Shown here: positions 1-11,778 of the stretch, piece after piece
Layout: every line of letters starts with the position of its first letter
How positions within the stretch are numbered: position 1 is the stretch's first letter
From: Parietaria judaica
Taxonomy: Eukaryota; Streptophyta; Magnoliopsida; Rosales; Urticaceae
Direction of reading: 5' to 3'
Assembly (NCBI GenBank): GCA_954871525.1
Contig: OX940870.1
Span: forward strand, 8,153,501 to 8,217,500
DNA: 64,000 bases
Made by a program: the position numbers and the translations under genes
The notes under the pieces: model-generated
Database searches by the model: none
Told to the model about the DNA's origin: nothing
What the model saw: only the letters and a program-made list of their open reading frames with translations

Positions 1-3000
1 GACAAAAAGAAAAGCCTACGTGCAGTTCCTTTTGTTCAAGTGAAGCAAACACAACCACTGTGAGTTCTGAGGTGAAAACTTGGTTCACAAGGCAACAAAG
101 CTTGGGATTTTGTCCCAATCTCAAGTTTCCTTTCACCAACCAAACACCAATTCTTTCGTTGGATTTTCTCACTCGGATTCCGACCGTTATAAAGCTTGGA
201 CGATGACCGAGCAACTACAGCCAAGTGGGTTCCTCTCTCTCAGATCAACAACTGGTTAATTAGTGATATATAGTTATAATTAAGCGAAGCGAGACTAGGT
301 TAAGTGTTAACCGAACCCCTATAAAAAAGGGTTTTAAGGAAGATACCAACTTTATTTGTTGGACGATCCGACCTTTAATTCTCTGTTTAAGGGACTTTTT
401 AACTGCCAAAAGCATGTTTGACACAACACATTATTATTAATTCCATGTAATTTGTCTTTAGCAGCGGATGATCAACATTAATTCTTTGTGGGGAGAGTTT
501 TGATCAAATCAGAAGATGCAAATGTACACATGTTGCCCTTCATGACTCAATCAAGGCATATCTTCCTTGACATGTCAATGCGCTAATACCACTTTTTCTT
601 AATTACCCTTTTATATATTATTATTATAATAACCACCTAGTAATCAGCTTTTTGGGGTGATTAATGTCTGATTATGCTCACTGTAACCCAACCAACACAA
701 GGTTCTCATTATACCACGAGGACAACCCACATACTGCAGAAAATAATACCTCATCTTTAGTAAGAGAATCATGTATACCATAAATTGTCGGTTATGCCCT
801 TTCAAGTTTCAACCGGTGCAATATGCTCCCTCATCTCTCATTTAAAAAAAAAAATTCTCTACTTGCTAAAAATTCTGAAAGTTATTAATTTATGTGCCAC
901 ACATTCTGTACTCAAATTATTTTTGTCAATTAATTACTAGACGAAAACAATATAGTAAATTATGGAATTAGTCTAAAGCAATTATCTTTTTACGTAACAA
1001 ACGGTTAAGATGACAGCCTCAAAATTAAAACGAAAAAAATCATAGAACGGATAAAAACATCTTAAAAAGTTAAACATAACACACACACACACAAACCTGT
1101 AAATACAAGGACAAATGTGGTGTCCGGTTCCGGATACCACATTTTTGAAGAAAAAAATTCAGAACTAGAAAATTCTAGTTTGTTTTTTTTTTTAGTTTTA
1201 AAATCATCAATCAAGGCCGTCAAATTAATACCAATAGCTCAAGTTGGACAAAGAAAACGGAATCTGATTTTAATAATAATCTTGAACCAAAGATTCAAAA
1301 TCCGAAAACCAGACCATAAATTTTCTGATTTTAGAATTTCCAGTACTGTATTTACAGGTTTACATACACGCACGTGCAAGTTAAAATTTTCATATATATA
1401 TATATATATATATATATTCACGTAGAGAGCTGTGATTTAAATATTAAAAATATAAAGGCATTGTTGTCACAAACTAAAATATAAAGGTAAAATGCACCAA
1501 CATATTTTTTCTGAATTACAATTAAAAATGATTTTTTGACTGCCGATTGCTTCTGATCTGTTTAGCATTACATTTAGAATCTTATAAAGATAAGAGTAGA
1601 CTGTAGTACATTTTGGTCGTTTCCTTAATTAATCCTCACAAATACACCTTTCCTTTATATTCTTGCCTTTCAAGTTTCAACCATGTGGGAGCTTATATCA
1701 CATGCAACAGCTTCCTTTACATCACAACATCATATTCATTTTCATATTCCCATCAATCTCTTTTTTTATCCTAATCTTTGATGTTCCCTCTTCTTTTCTC
1801 ATATATCCTCGCTAGCAATCCACTCAAATTCTCCTTAATTTTTCAATGCTACGTTAATCACTTAGCTATGGTAGTCGATAACAATACTTAGTTATTGTTA
1901 TCATCTAATAAGCTATCGATGAAAATCGACTATAAAACTAAAAAAAATTAATGCATCTTAAAAATAACTTATGTAATACTAATGATTTATGATAATTTGA
2001 AAATTTCATTACCAAAAAAAAAAATCTTTAAATTAGAGTATATTGAACATCTATATTAATGTATAATTTAAATAATATTTTTTTGAAAAAATTATTAGGA
2101 AATTTTATAAACAAAAAAAAAAAATTGTTCAATTTAGTAGTCCTAAACCCAATCCCCTCTTTACTCCATTGTCAGCTAGTGAGCTACTCATTTCTTAAGT
2201 CCCTTTGAAAACATTAATCACAGAAAGCTTCATATTATAGAGAAAAATGCATGGTTCCCATTTCCCAATTATGTAATTATTGATGTCGACCCCTCTCGAG
2301 TCCACTCCAAAAGCGAATAACGCAATCCAATTGTGTTCCTTTATGAGCTTTGTTTTTTATATCCATCATATCCTTTAATCGGATACAAATTATGCAAATT
2401 AATGCCTTGCATAAAGAAAGCTCTCTTTATTTGTAACTTATTTCGTGCCATATAAAAAATAATACATGAAAAAATAAAAGGAAATTTGGAGAGCGGAGAC
2501 ACAACATGTGCGAGAGCTGAAATCTTCATCATGAGTGTGCATCAACGTGTATAATATTTTAGTCGTATATATATACGTTCATCTATTAGGGTTTTGTGAT
2601 TCATCTTCAATATCACTAACTCTTATAACTATTAAATCATTGGTTTTGCTATATTTCCCATTTATTTTCCTCCTAATATATTTTCTTTTCTCAAATGTTA
2701 TATTATATCCTAATGTCATACATATATATATATATATATATATAGCATTTCAAATATCAGAACCGGTGAGTTTGTTGCCAATAACAATTCACTATTGATA
2801 TTGTGTACAAAAGATTGATATTGTGTACAAAAGATGAGTTTGTGAAAAAAATCACAAATCATTTGACTTTTTTATATTTAAGAAGTAGTTTCTTTGAAAT
2901 TGGAATTTCAAGGCTGTCTCTAGTGAGTGAACAAAATCTACTGGGATTAAACTAGAGTTGTCTTTCGGACTTCAAATAGATTAGAGTTGGATTAGCATAC

Positions 3001-3719
3001 TTGCCGGTCAATTAGGGTTAGAGTGATTCTATTCTTCGAGCCATTACGAAACCGATCTTCGCACTCGTTAAAAGAGTTTTCAAAGAGGCATTAAACGCGT
3101 ATTGTCACCCATTGTTGGACTATCCCACATAAATAATTGCTTATTAAATTGACAATTTGTTTTATTCTTGATAAGTGTAAGTGATTAATCAACATTTTTA
3201 TAGATAAAAATATAGTGCATTACTACTCAACAAATCAATGTGGGATTCTATTCTGCAGAAATTTTGTGTGCATGTGTTGGTAAATATTATATACATATTT
3301 TAAAAGAAAAATTATTATCTAGTGATGAAAGTTGGTAAAAATTAAAATTTGATAACACATGTTTTAAAATTTGAAAAATAATAACATTTATTACTTGCTT
3401 CTCATTTTGTCCGTGAACTTTATATTGATAGCATGATATCTACGAATGAGACCACATTCATCTCTGATATCTCAAGAACATCATAGTTTTTTTTTTCTTC
3501 TTTTACCACTTCAAATTACTTATTTTTTATTTGTTTCCACTTCTATCTTTTTCCGGTGGGGATCATGGTGGTTCGTAGCTTTTACCGACCCTCATCTCGT
3601 CACCAACAACATTTTAAACAACAACAACAAATACCTAACATCCATGGTGAGCCTTCTAAACCCTGACTTATTATTTGTTTTGGGATATCTTCATAGATCT
3701 CGTGTATAAGGTACCATAC
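1..3719. other. AT-rich intergenic DNA, no gene recognised
   Basis: No open reading frame here has recognisable protein similarity, and the short frames are typical of random AT-rich DNA. Visible small structures are a (TA)n microsatellite at about 1392-1417, another at about 2722-2744, and a 20-bp tandem duplication at about 2812-2834. I see no RNA gene and no clear transposon ends. Confidence 0.6.
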
Positions 3720-5930
3720 TTCTTTTATTCTCGGTTTGCTAAAACATGAGGTCGACATTAAAGACATATATCAAATTCATTTTTTAACCACCGACCCCGG
3801 GGTTATTATCTCCAAATTGTGAGTCACTAACCACGAGTCTAAGGTTATTATACCAGATTTCAGCGTTAAAATCACTGACTTGTTACCTCTGGATCGGGGA
3901 TGTTATATTAACATCAAACTCTATTATGTCAACGCTCATTGGTCGAGGATGTAATATTAACATCGAACACGATTATTTGTTCTTGCAGAGTTTAGACCGA
4001 AGTTGATGTTAATATCACTGACTTTGGACAATTCGAACCCCAAGTTCGAAGATGGCATTTTAACATCGATCTCGGTAAGAGGCAAAGTCGTCCCCTCTAC
4101 TGATCGAACCCTCGGTTCGGAGGTCTGGTTAGCTTGGATAAGGTTCGTGACGCCCCCGAGTAAGGCCGACTTAAATAAAGATAATTAGGTTGATAACATC
4201 GACGTCGGAGACTACAAACTCCTAATTCGAAGATACGCCGTATCCGAAGTCGGAGTTATATGTTTCTAAATGAATTTTTTCACACTAATTGTAGTATAAT
4301 CTGCAAATTCAGTGACGATCATCGAGAAGGTGGGTCAGCGATTTCTTATGAAGACGACATATATTACAACCTTTGAAGGATTAACTTTCTTCCTATAATT
4401 TCTCTAATCATATCAAGAAACCTAATATTTTCTCTTTTCCTCTTTTCGCTCTCCTTGTTCGGTCTTCTCTGTCGACCTTTATTTTTCTTTTTCCATATCT
4501 AGATTTCATCCATCATTTTCCAAGTCCAACTCCTTTATTGCTTTTTTGTAACTGTATTATTTTTGTTCTCCATATCTTTTAGCTTGCTTTGTAATAGTAT
4601 ATTTTTGTTTTCCATGTCTTTTGGCTTCCATTCTAATTTTCAATGTTTTGTAAATGCTATCCAAGGTTCTTTGTAACTGCATTGTAAATATTGTCCGAGT
4701 TTCTTTGTAATCGTATTGTAAACGTTGTCCCAGATTCGTTGTAATCGTATTGTAATGTTGTACGGGGTTCTTTGTAACCGTGCTGTAATAGAATTCAAGT
4801 GTATGATTATAAACTTAAGAATATTCAACAAGAGCAATTAAAGTGTCATATCTTTGGTTGGTGGTTATAACATGAATTAAAACAAGAACAATTATTGTGT
4901 CCAAAAATGTTTACGCAAAGTATTTATGAAGTAATAAAACTAGTCAATATGGTAAAGTTAAAAAAATTTAGTCAGTGTAACAAAGTCGATTGCATTCCCA
5001 TTGATAGAATAAGTCGATCATCAACTTCTCTCTAATCTACTCACCTTGGTGGCGATGAGACCATTAAAATATCGTTGGTTCCAACATGACATACTCCCTG
5101 TGTTTGAGAAGGAACACGCTGATGTCCTTCGCCATCCATTGAAAACAATTGTTATAAAAGTAATCAATAAAATTAGGAAGCGAAAATGATGATGCTATAT
5201 ATTGTCAGATACTCACCCGAGTTTCTGATTGTGGAACATTGAATCGATTATGAAACTTTAATTTCCCGGATGTGGCCTTCTGCAATTTTGGTTCAATTTC
5301 AATAGATCATACATTGGGTCCTACTCGTTCGGGGATGTTATCATTGGTCCTGAAATCACAGACTTCGGGTCCTACTCACTCGGGGATATTATAATAAACT
5401 TCGGTGTTCAATGTCTTACTTCGGGTTTACTACTCATTCGAGGATATAAATATCGAATTCGGGTATATAAACACCTACTTACCCTAGAAAACGTAGAACA
5501 AAGGGTCGATGCAAATCGCCTTTCCATAACACCAAACTCGATCAGAAGTTACCGAGTTCGACGTTATAGTCTCACCACTGTATTCGAACACTAAAGTCAT
5601 TTGATTCAGTAAATTTTTTCTTCAAAAATCCTAAACATAACAATGTAAATCTACCATCAAAGCAATTCAAACCCTAAAATAATAAACCGTAGACTTTAGA
5701 ACCATAATATCAAATGTAATACACACGATCGATAGTCAAATTTGAAACTTATAAAAAAAATTGATCTTGAAATGTGTATTCCGGCGACTGCGTAAGGTCG
5801 AGGATATGAAGAGGGTCGATGAAGATAACTGAGGGTTTAGTGTTTCCAGCTCAAGCGTCGATGTTATAATGAGGGTCGTTGTTTGAAGAGATTAAAGTGA
5901 AAAGCGCAAATGGGAAGTAAACATTGAATA
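3720..5930. repeat. Degenerate reiterated-motif region, possible old DNA transposon
   Basis: Variants of a short motif combining 'gacttcgg' or 'cgaccc' with 'ttaacatcga' or 'gatgttat' recur on both strands across this stretch, for example near 3950, 4060, 4190, 5330, 5400 and 5860. Such scattered subterminal-type motifs are common in plant DNA transposons such as CACTA elements, but I cannot see terminal inverted repeats or a target-site duplication, so the class is a guess. The ORF at 4003-4188 lies inside these repeats and is not a supported gene. Confidence 0.35.
4530..4795. repeat. Short minisatellite, about 33-38 bp unit
   Basis: From about 4660 the phrase 'ctttgtaatcgtattgtaa' recurs in diverged form every 33-38 bases, about four times. 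It is preceded by two copies of a roughly 57-bp unit containing 'tttttgttctccatatctttt'. The pattern is read by eye, and unit lengths vary. Confidence 0.55.
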
Positions 5931-6154
5931 TTACTAATTTTTAATTTTGGAACATTCGTTACTAAGTTTCTATTTATACTACTTTCATTACTGAATTTCT
6001 CTCTTTACGTATTAATATTTTTATAGTGATCGATTTGTATGGTGATTGAATTGTTTGATGTAATGGATTTTTCTCATGGTTCTCTGAAGTACTCTAGGTC
6101 TTCACTACGTGCTTTGAAGATGATGATGAAGAACCGCATAATACTTTATTATTA

Positions 6155-6795
6155 GGGTTAATTGCGGTAATAATACACATTTTTTAGTCAACGAGATTTT
6201 TAGGTCCTCAACCTTTCAAGGTGTTGACAAAAATGCACGACGGGCATTGACTGTGAAATCTGTCAGTACTTCTGTTAAGAGATGTTAATTAATGTTGCTG
6301 ATGTGGTATCTTGGGCTCGTCATGTGGGCAATCACGTGGGATAGGGAGTTTCCACGTGTAATTCATTAACTATTTTCGGCATAAGTACTGTTTTTCTCTC
6401 TTTACATGCATACAAGTAAATAAATTATCATTACGGCTAAAGTACTGATTTTTTTAGCCGTCATATATTCTAGTAATATACTACAGCCAAAGTACAATTA
6501 ATCTATTTTAGTACTTATAGGTTAAAAAAATTGGTACTCCAGCCGTAATGATAAAATATTACTTGTATTGTATGCATGTAAAGAGAGAAAAATAATACTT
6601 ATGCCACAAATAATTAATGTATGATACCTGGCACTTCCTGCCCACGTCAGCACCACTTGACGTCCTTTAACAGAATAACTAACGGATTTCACAGTCAACG
6701 CACATTGTTTATCTTTTTTAATATTTTAAAAAGTTGAAGACGTAAGCTTAAAACTATGGTGACCAAAAGTTGTCCATTATCACCACAATTAATCC
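6155..6795. mobile_element. Foldback MULE-like MITE (641 bp)
   Basis: Long imperfect inverted arms start GGGTTAATTGCGG and end CCACAATTAATCC, and the two halves pair over most of their length. The flanks TTATTATTA (6146-6154) and TTATTTTTA (6796-6804) match at 8 of 9 bases. A 9-bp target-site duplication is the usual signature of Mutator-like elements. There is no coding capacity, so the element is non-autonomous. Flank similarity is weakened by the AT-rich context. Confidence 0.7.
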
Positions 6796-6804
6796 TTATT
6801 TTTA

Positions 6805-9189
6805 TTTGTTCAAACGTGTAAAGTTTTTAGCTTGTTGAACTTGGAAGTTCATCTTATGCTGTACAGTTTTCTCTAGTATTTTTTTTTAACATGGTTTAAT
6901 TTATTTATTATTGTAACAAATATTGCATGAAGCTCCTGAATTTTATTCAGCAATTAAAAGAAAAATAGACTTCTTCTATGAAGTTTATAATTGACTTATA
7001 TATCTTAAGACTTAAATCATGGATTATTTCCTTCCCTCTTTTCCGCGTAAAGAAGCTAATTTTGTCTATGATGTGCTGTGTTTCAATATCGTATTGATTT
7101 TGTATATAATTAAATATTTATCATCATAAACAAATAATAAATAATAAATAAAAAGTCAGAACTCAGAAGCATGGAGGAAGTCCCAAAAACAGAATTTTGG
7201 ACACATTTTTCTTGGATTTTAAATGAGGTTAAGTGGTGAAGAACAAGACAAGTGAAATGTTTTACAACATTACATAGTCTGTGATACTAATTACTAGGTC
7301 CTCAAATATAACTTAATTGATAAAATTGAAGAAGAAAAAAGTGGACACTCACTCCAGGCACTTCGTGCACACATGTATTATTGCGGGTTGATCATTGAGC
7401 CTTGAATTATGTGGAAATTGATATGAAAAAACTTGGTATATAGTATATATACAATACAAGCATATATTTTAGTATACATTTTATTTAATAAATACAAATA
7501 TGGTCTGTATAATAGCATGGGGTAGATATGGGCACCCGAACCACGTGGAAGAACAAGGCCTGAGCCGTTATTAAAAAAATGGCCCTTTTATAAAATAACA
7601 GTAATATTTTTGTTGTTTTTTATTTTTTATTTTTTGAATGGGATGACGTTGTTAGCCAAGGTCAAAACGTACTCCCACGTTATTAGTCAGAACACGTGAT
7701 ACTAATGGCCAAGTTTACATATGTAAGAGGCACACATTTGTATCCCATGACATTGAACTCGTGACCTGTTGGAGAGGTATATATTATATAGTAGGGCTGC
7801 AACCGGAGCGGATATCTGGTTTCTTTTAGTATCCGGTATCTAGATCCGGAATCTGGATAGTCAAAAATCAAAAATAAAATTTTAAACCCTTCACATAAAT
7901 TCGTTGTTAATATATGTTAGTCTTAAAAATTAATAAACAAATATTACAACATTTTTTTTTAAAAAATATTATAAAGTGAATGTTATTTTAGTTAAAATTG
8001 TGTGAATACGTAAGTTGACTATAAGAGAAATAACAACTTTCCATCTCTAAAAACACCCAAGAGTTAAAAAACGAACAAAATACTAAAATTCAAACTAAAT
8101 TCAAATTAAAAAAAAAAAAGTTGAAAATAATGAGCACAAACTCTGTAAAACCACTTTAAAAAGATGCATTCGCATATGAAAATTTTGCTAACGGTCTCGT
8201 CAACAAGACAATAATGAGCACAACAATGAATCACTATTTTTTGCTTTCAATTTCAACACTAACGGCATTGTTTTCAAACCGAAGAGGCTTTTTCTTCCTC
8301 GTAAATCTATTGTATTAATTATCATATATTTAGGAATTCGCGGTGTCGCTTATTATCAAAGAAAAACTTTACACATGCAAAGATACCCTGAAGTACGAGG
8401 AAACACAGATACAAAGTCTAAAAAATAAGTAGAGAAATAAAGTTATGATATTCTAAAGAAAAGTAAGTTTTGTTTTAAATTTTGATGAAGCTAACTTAAT
8501 TTTTCAAATTAACCCTATCATCGGTTCCATAATATTCATCAAATTAACCCTCGCTCATTTGATTGTTTTATAATTTTTTTACTTTTATTTTGAGATATGT
8601 ACGGATAACTTTTTAAAGTTTATCAATGCGGGATGACATATTCGTCGTTTTTATTAAACAAAAAACGTACTATATGTTGATTAAAGTGGGGTTCCATCCA
8701 AAAATACTCTTGTGTAAAATTGGGAAAGACAAAACGACATGAAACTTTTATCTCACAATATAGAAACGACACATATCGTACCTCAAATGAAACTTCTTCT
8801 CCTTCACTGCCTAGTTCGCGATTACAAGGTAAACCACTCGTACTTAAACTAATGAAATACTTTTTATTGGGTGCTTGAAATTTAAGCTTATACTTTTGAG
8901 TTCAAATATACATGTCTGTTGAGTAGTACCAACGCACGTAAAAACAATCAAGAATATTTGTAAAGCATTATAACCAAAATATGTCGTTTGATTTCAGCTC
9001 TTTTGTTGTAAGCATTATAAATGTGTGTTGTAATTTTGTGAGATTTTGAACTAGTATATATATATGTTTTAGTGTGTTCATGGGCTTTACATATATAACA
9101 GAATCATAATCGACATCGTACTCGTAACTTTTCAAAATTTTATGTTAATTCAGTCGATTCACAACCGCGATAGAGAAAATTGATTTTGT
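6805..9189. other. Intergenic DNA, no gene recognised
   Basis: AT-rich sequence without a supportable gene. At about 7792-7862 there is a single end resembling the TAGGG-type hAT family found at 34083 and 49670 (tagggctgcaaccgg followed by atctagatccgg-like motifs). No matching second end was found nearby, so it is probably a truncated relic. Confidence 0.5.
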
Positions 9190-9811
9190 GGGCGACGATT
9201 TGATGAAGGGTCCGCCATCGCCTGTCATTCTCGTTGCTGTAAGTTTTCTTCACAGTTCTGGAAATAATAGCACTATGAGCCCATAATTTTCAACGCTTTT
9301 GCCGATTTTTTCCCAATTGATCTTGACTCACTTGTATAACTTTTCCACCGGTCCGACGTTTTTCTTTTCTTGTTTATTTGCATCCGCGTAATGGTTTAAA
9401 TTGTCAAAATGCGGGAAGTACATGTATACCAACACTTAGAATAAGATGGCTAGAGTGTTTGTTTATTGTTTTAGAATATACATCAAACTCGAAAGCGTAA
9501 AAGTAGAAACGAATCTAAAAAAACACCGAAACACTTCTAATGGAGATCAATCACACGTGCTGAAATGTCAGTTCAAAGTACTAACATGAATAATTTACAG
9601 GAAAAGATTGGAGTATCTTAATCAGGGGATAGAGACCATGAGAAACGAGGAGCCGGTCGTGAAATTCAAAGGCGAAAAGGAGATGGTTTTTCTGTTAAAA
9701 TCATGTACTCTCTTGTGCAGACCTACAACTTTGATTTTATATGTAATATTATTTATTTGGACTTGCGATAAAATCGATGCCGCAAGAACGTTTGCAAGTT
9801 TCTTTTGTTAA
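9190..9811 (+). other. Unidentified possible two-exon gene fragment
   Basis: A GC-richer open stretch at about 9190-9240 (reading MKGPPSPVILVA) is followed by a good donor (gtaagt at 9241). The ORF at 9608-9811 begins beyond an acceptor-like 'tttacag' ending at 9600 and reads LEYLNQGIETMRNEEPVVKF before turning hydrophobic. Joining them at these sites does not keep the long frame open, because phase 0 reaches a stop after ten codons. I do not recognise either piece. It could be a relic of a real gene or chance coding potential. Confidence 0.2.
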
Positions 9812-10860
9812 GTTTTAAAATGTTTGGAGCAAATGTTCATGTAGATGAATTTGTGTAAAGATTGAACTATTGACATTTTCTTTTTTACAGATAAGAGTAG
9901 AGAGTTTTAAGCTATTCTTTTGTTTTGAAGCTATGTGTTTTTCAAATTACTTTGCATATCACAGGCAACAAGATGATATGGAAAAGAAAAAAATAAAAAT
10001 TAATGGACAGTTAATCTTGTTGTCCTAATTATTGGTACTGTTCTTGTTACATTAGTTATAATTACACTGTTTACCAGCTACTTGTATATATGTTATTATT
10101 TCTTTTTAATATTTACCCTTCATTAAAACACAAGTATGCAATAAAAAATAATTATCGAAAGGTGGAACAATTTCGGTAGCTTTGAATAAAACGAAACAAA
10201 ATTAAAAATAAATAAATCAGGGACCATAATTTATCAGGTTTTTTTTTTTGACGAACATAATTTATCAGGTTAGGCTCAAGGCTTCCGTAATTTATTTTTA
10301 TTTGAGATATTTACCCCATAACCTCCTTAAGTTTATCACTGTGGGGGCATACTCCATATTTATTTTTGTTAGGAAAAAGTATTTTAGTAATTATTAAATA
10401 AAAATTGTAAAAAATGCTCATTTTGTGTCAAAGGTTTAAAAAAAATACCCATATCTGAGAGTAAAAAATACACACGGTGGACATTTTTCTTAAACCTTTT
10501 ACATAAACCGGGCATTTTTTAAAATAACCCTTTATTAAAATTGATTTTTAAGAATTAATGAGAGCCGCGCGTGACGTGAGTCCAATTTTACTGGCCATAT
10601 ACAGAACTAGTAATACCAATGAAATTTTGTAAAGGTTATTCGTTAAATAATAGTATATAAAGAATTAAAGATATTTATTACTGAAAATTGGAGGTAACTT
10701 TGATCATAAAGAATTAAAATTGTTAAATCTATAAATTTCTTCAAAACATTAAATTCCGGAAGAAGTTCTAAAAAAATTCACTCTAATATAACATATTTTA
10801 AATTAAAAATTGCTCGAACTTGGTTTAATATATAGTTAGTAGTATTTTATTAATTTTTCC
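9812..10860. other. Intergenic and promoter-side DNA of the LCB1 gene
   Basis: No gene seen. There is a 20-bp near-direct duplication ('cataatttatcaggtt') at about 10226-10270 and a short imperfect inverted repeat at about 10370-10530. The 3' part is presumably the promoter region of the LCB1 gene, but no convincing TATA position can be fixed. Confidence 0.4.
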
Positions 10861-11778
10861 GAACAGGCGATTCTGTCGACCCATTCCCTCGATTTTATCT
10901 AAAAAAATCTGAGAGTGCCGAGAATCGAAGAAGAAACTCACGAATTGACAATCAATCGACGACCACGGACTCTCTCCTCCGCGAATCGCCGGCGACTGTC
11001 TCTCTCCCCGACCACGCTCCTCCGTCAATCGACGCCTCGTGAGCCGATTCAATCTGGTAATCCACTTTCAGAATCTAAGAATCTTTTTCTCCCTCTATAG
11101 ATCTGGATTCGTTAATTTCGTTTTATGTCTTGTATTCCTCCATTATTTGAGCTGATCTACAATATTACCCGTTAAAACCATTGTTTCAGTTCGTGATCTG
11201 TTGTGGTACAGTTATTTGTTTCATATTTGCCGTCGAATGATCGATTTTATGCAATCAAGCGATTCTGTTTGAGTGCATTGTTAGGGTTTGATAGCTCGGG
11301 TGTTTTTCTCAACTCTGATTCGTAAAGGAACCCTGTTGGTTGGTAGTTTGTCAATAGAAAATTGCAGAAGTATTTTTCTTTTATTTCAAGCTCGAACGCG
11401 GTTGGGTTCGGAACTGATAGTAACTTCTAGTTTCGTGATGTAGGTATGGTTTTCTTAACTGTTGGCAAGCTGGAAATAGAGCTCTACATGTAACAGAATT
11501 GCTAGATAATAAATTTTAGAAGCGATTTGGAAATAGGCAATAGCATCGCTAGAAGGAACTATGACTTTCTTTTGAACTTTTGGAATATAAGCTAGATTAA
11601 ATCTGTCAAGTTAATGATCTTTACTTAGGAAAGATCATTCAAATTGTCTTCTTCTTGAATCCTGTGGGATTAGCCCTGAATGATTTTATTTCCAAATTAT
11701 ACGTCACTTTAAATAAAACTTTAATGATGCATTGACATGATTATTAGGAATTACGTGCTAGAAGGTCTATAAAACAAA
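10861..11778 (+). promoter_or_regulatory. Probable LCB1 5' leader with a leader intron
   Basis: A GC-richer stretch at about 10900-11055 ends at a plausible donor (ctg|gtaatc near 11055). An acceptor-like 'gctag' or 'agaag' lies about 15-25 bases before the ATG at 11779. This fits a leader exon plus a roughly 700-bp intron in the 5' UTR, common in plant housekeeping genes. Frames crossing 10825-11100 on both strands are chance ORFs in this leader. The exact start and splice sites are inferred. Confidence 0.45.
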
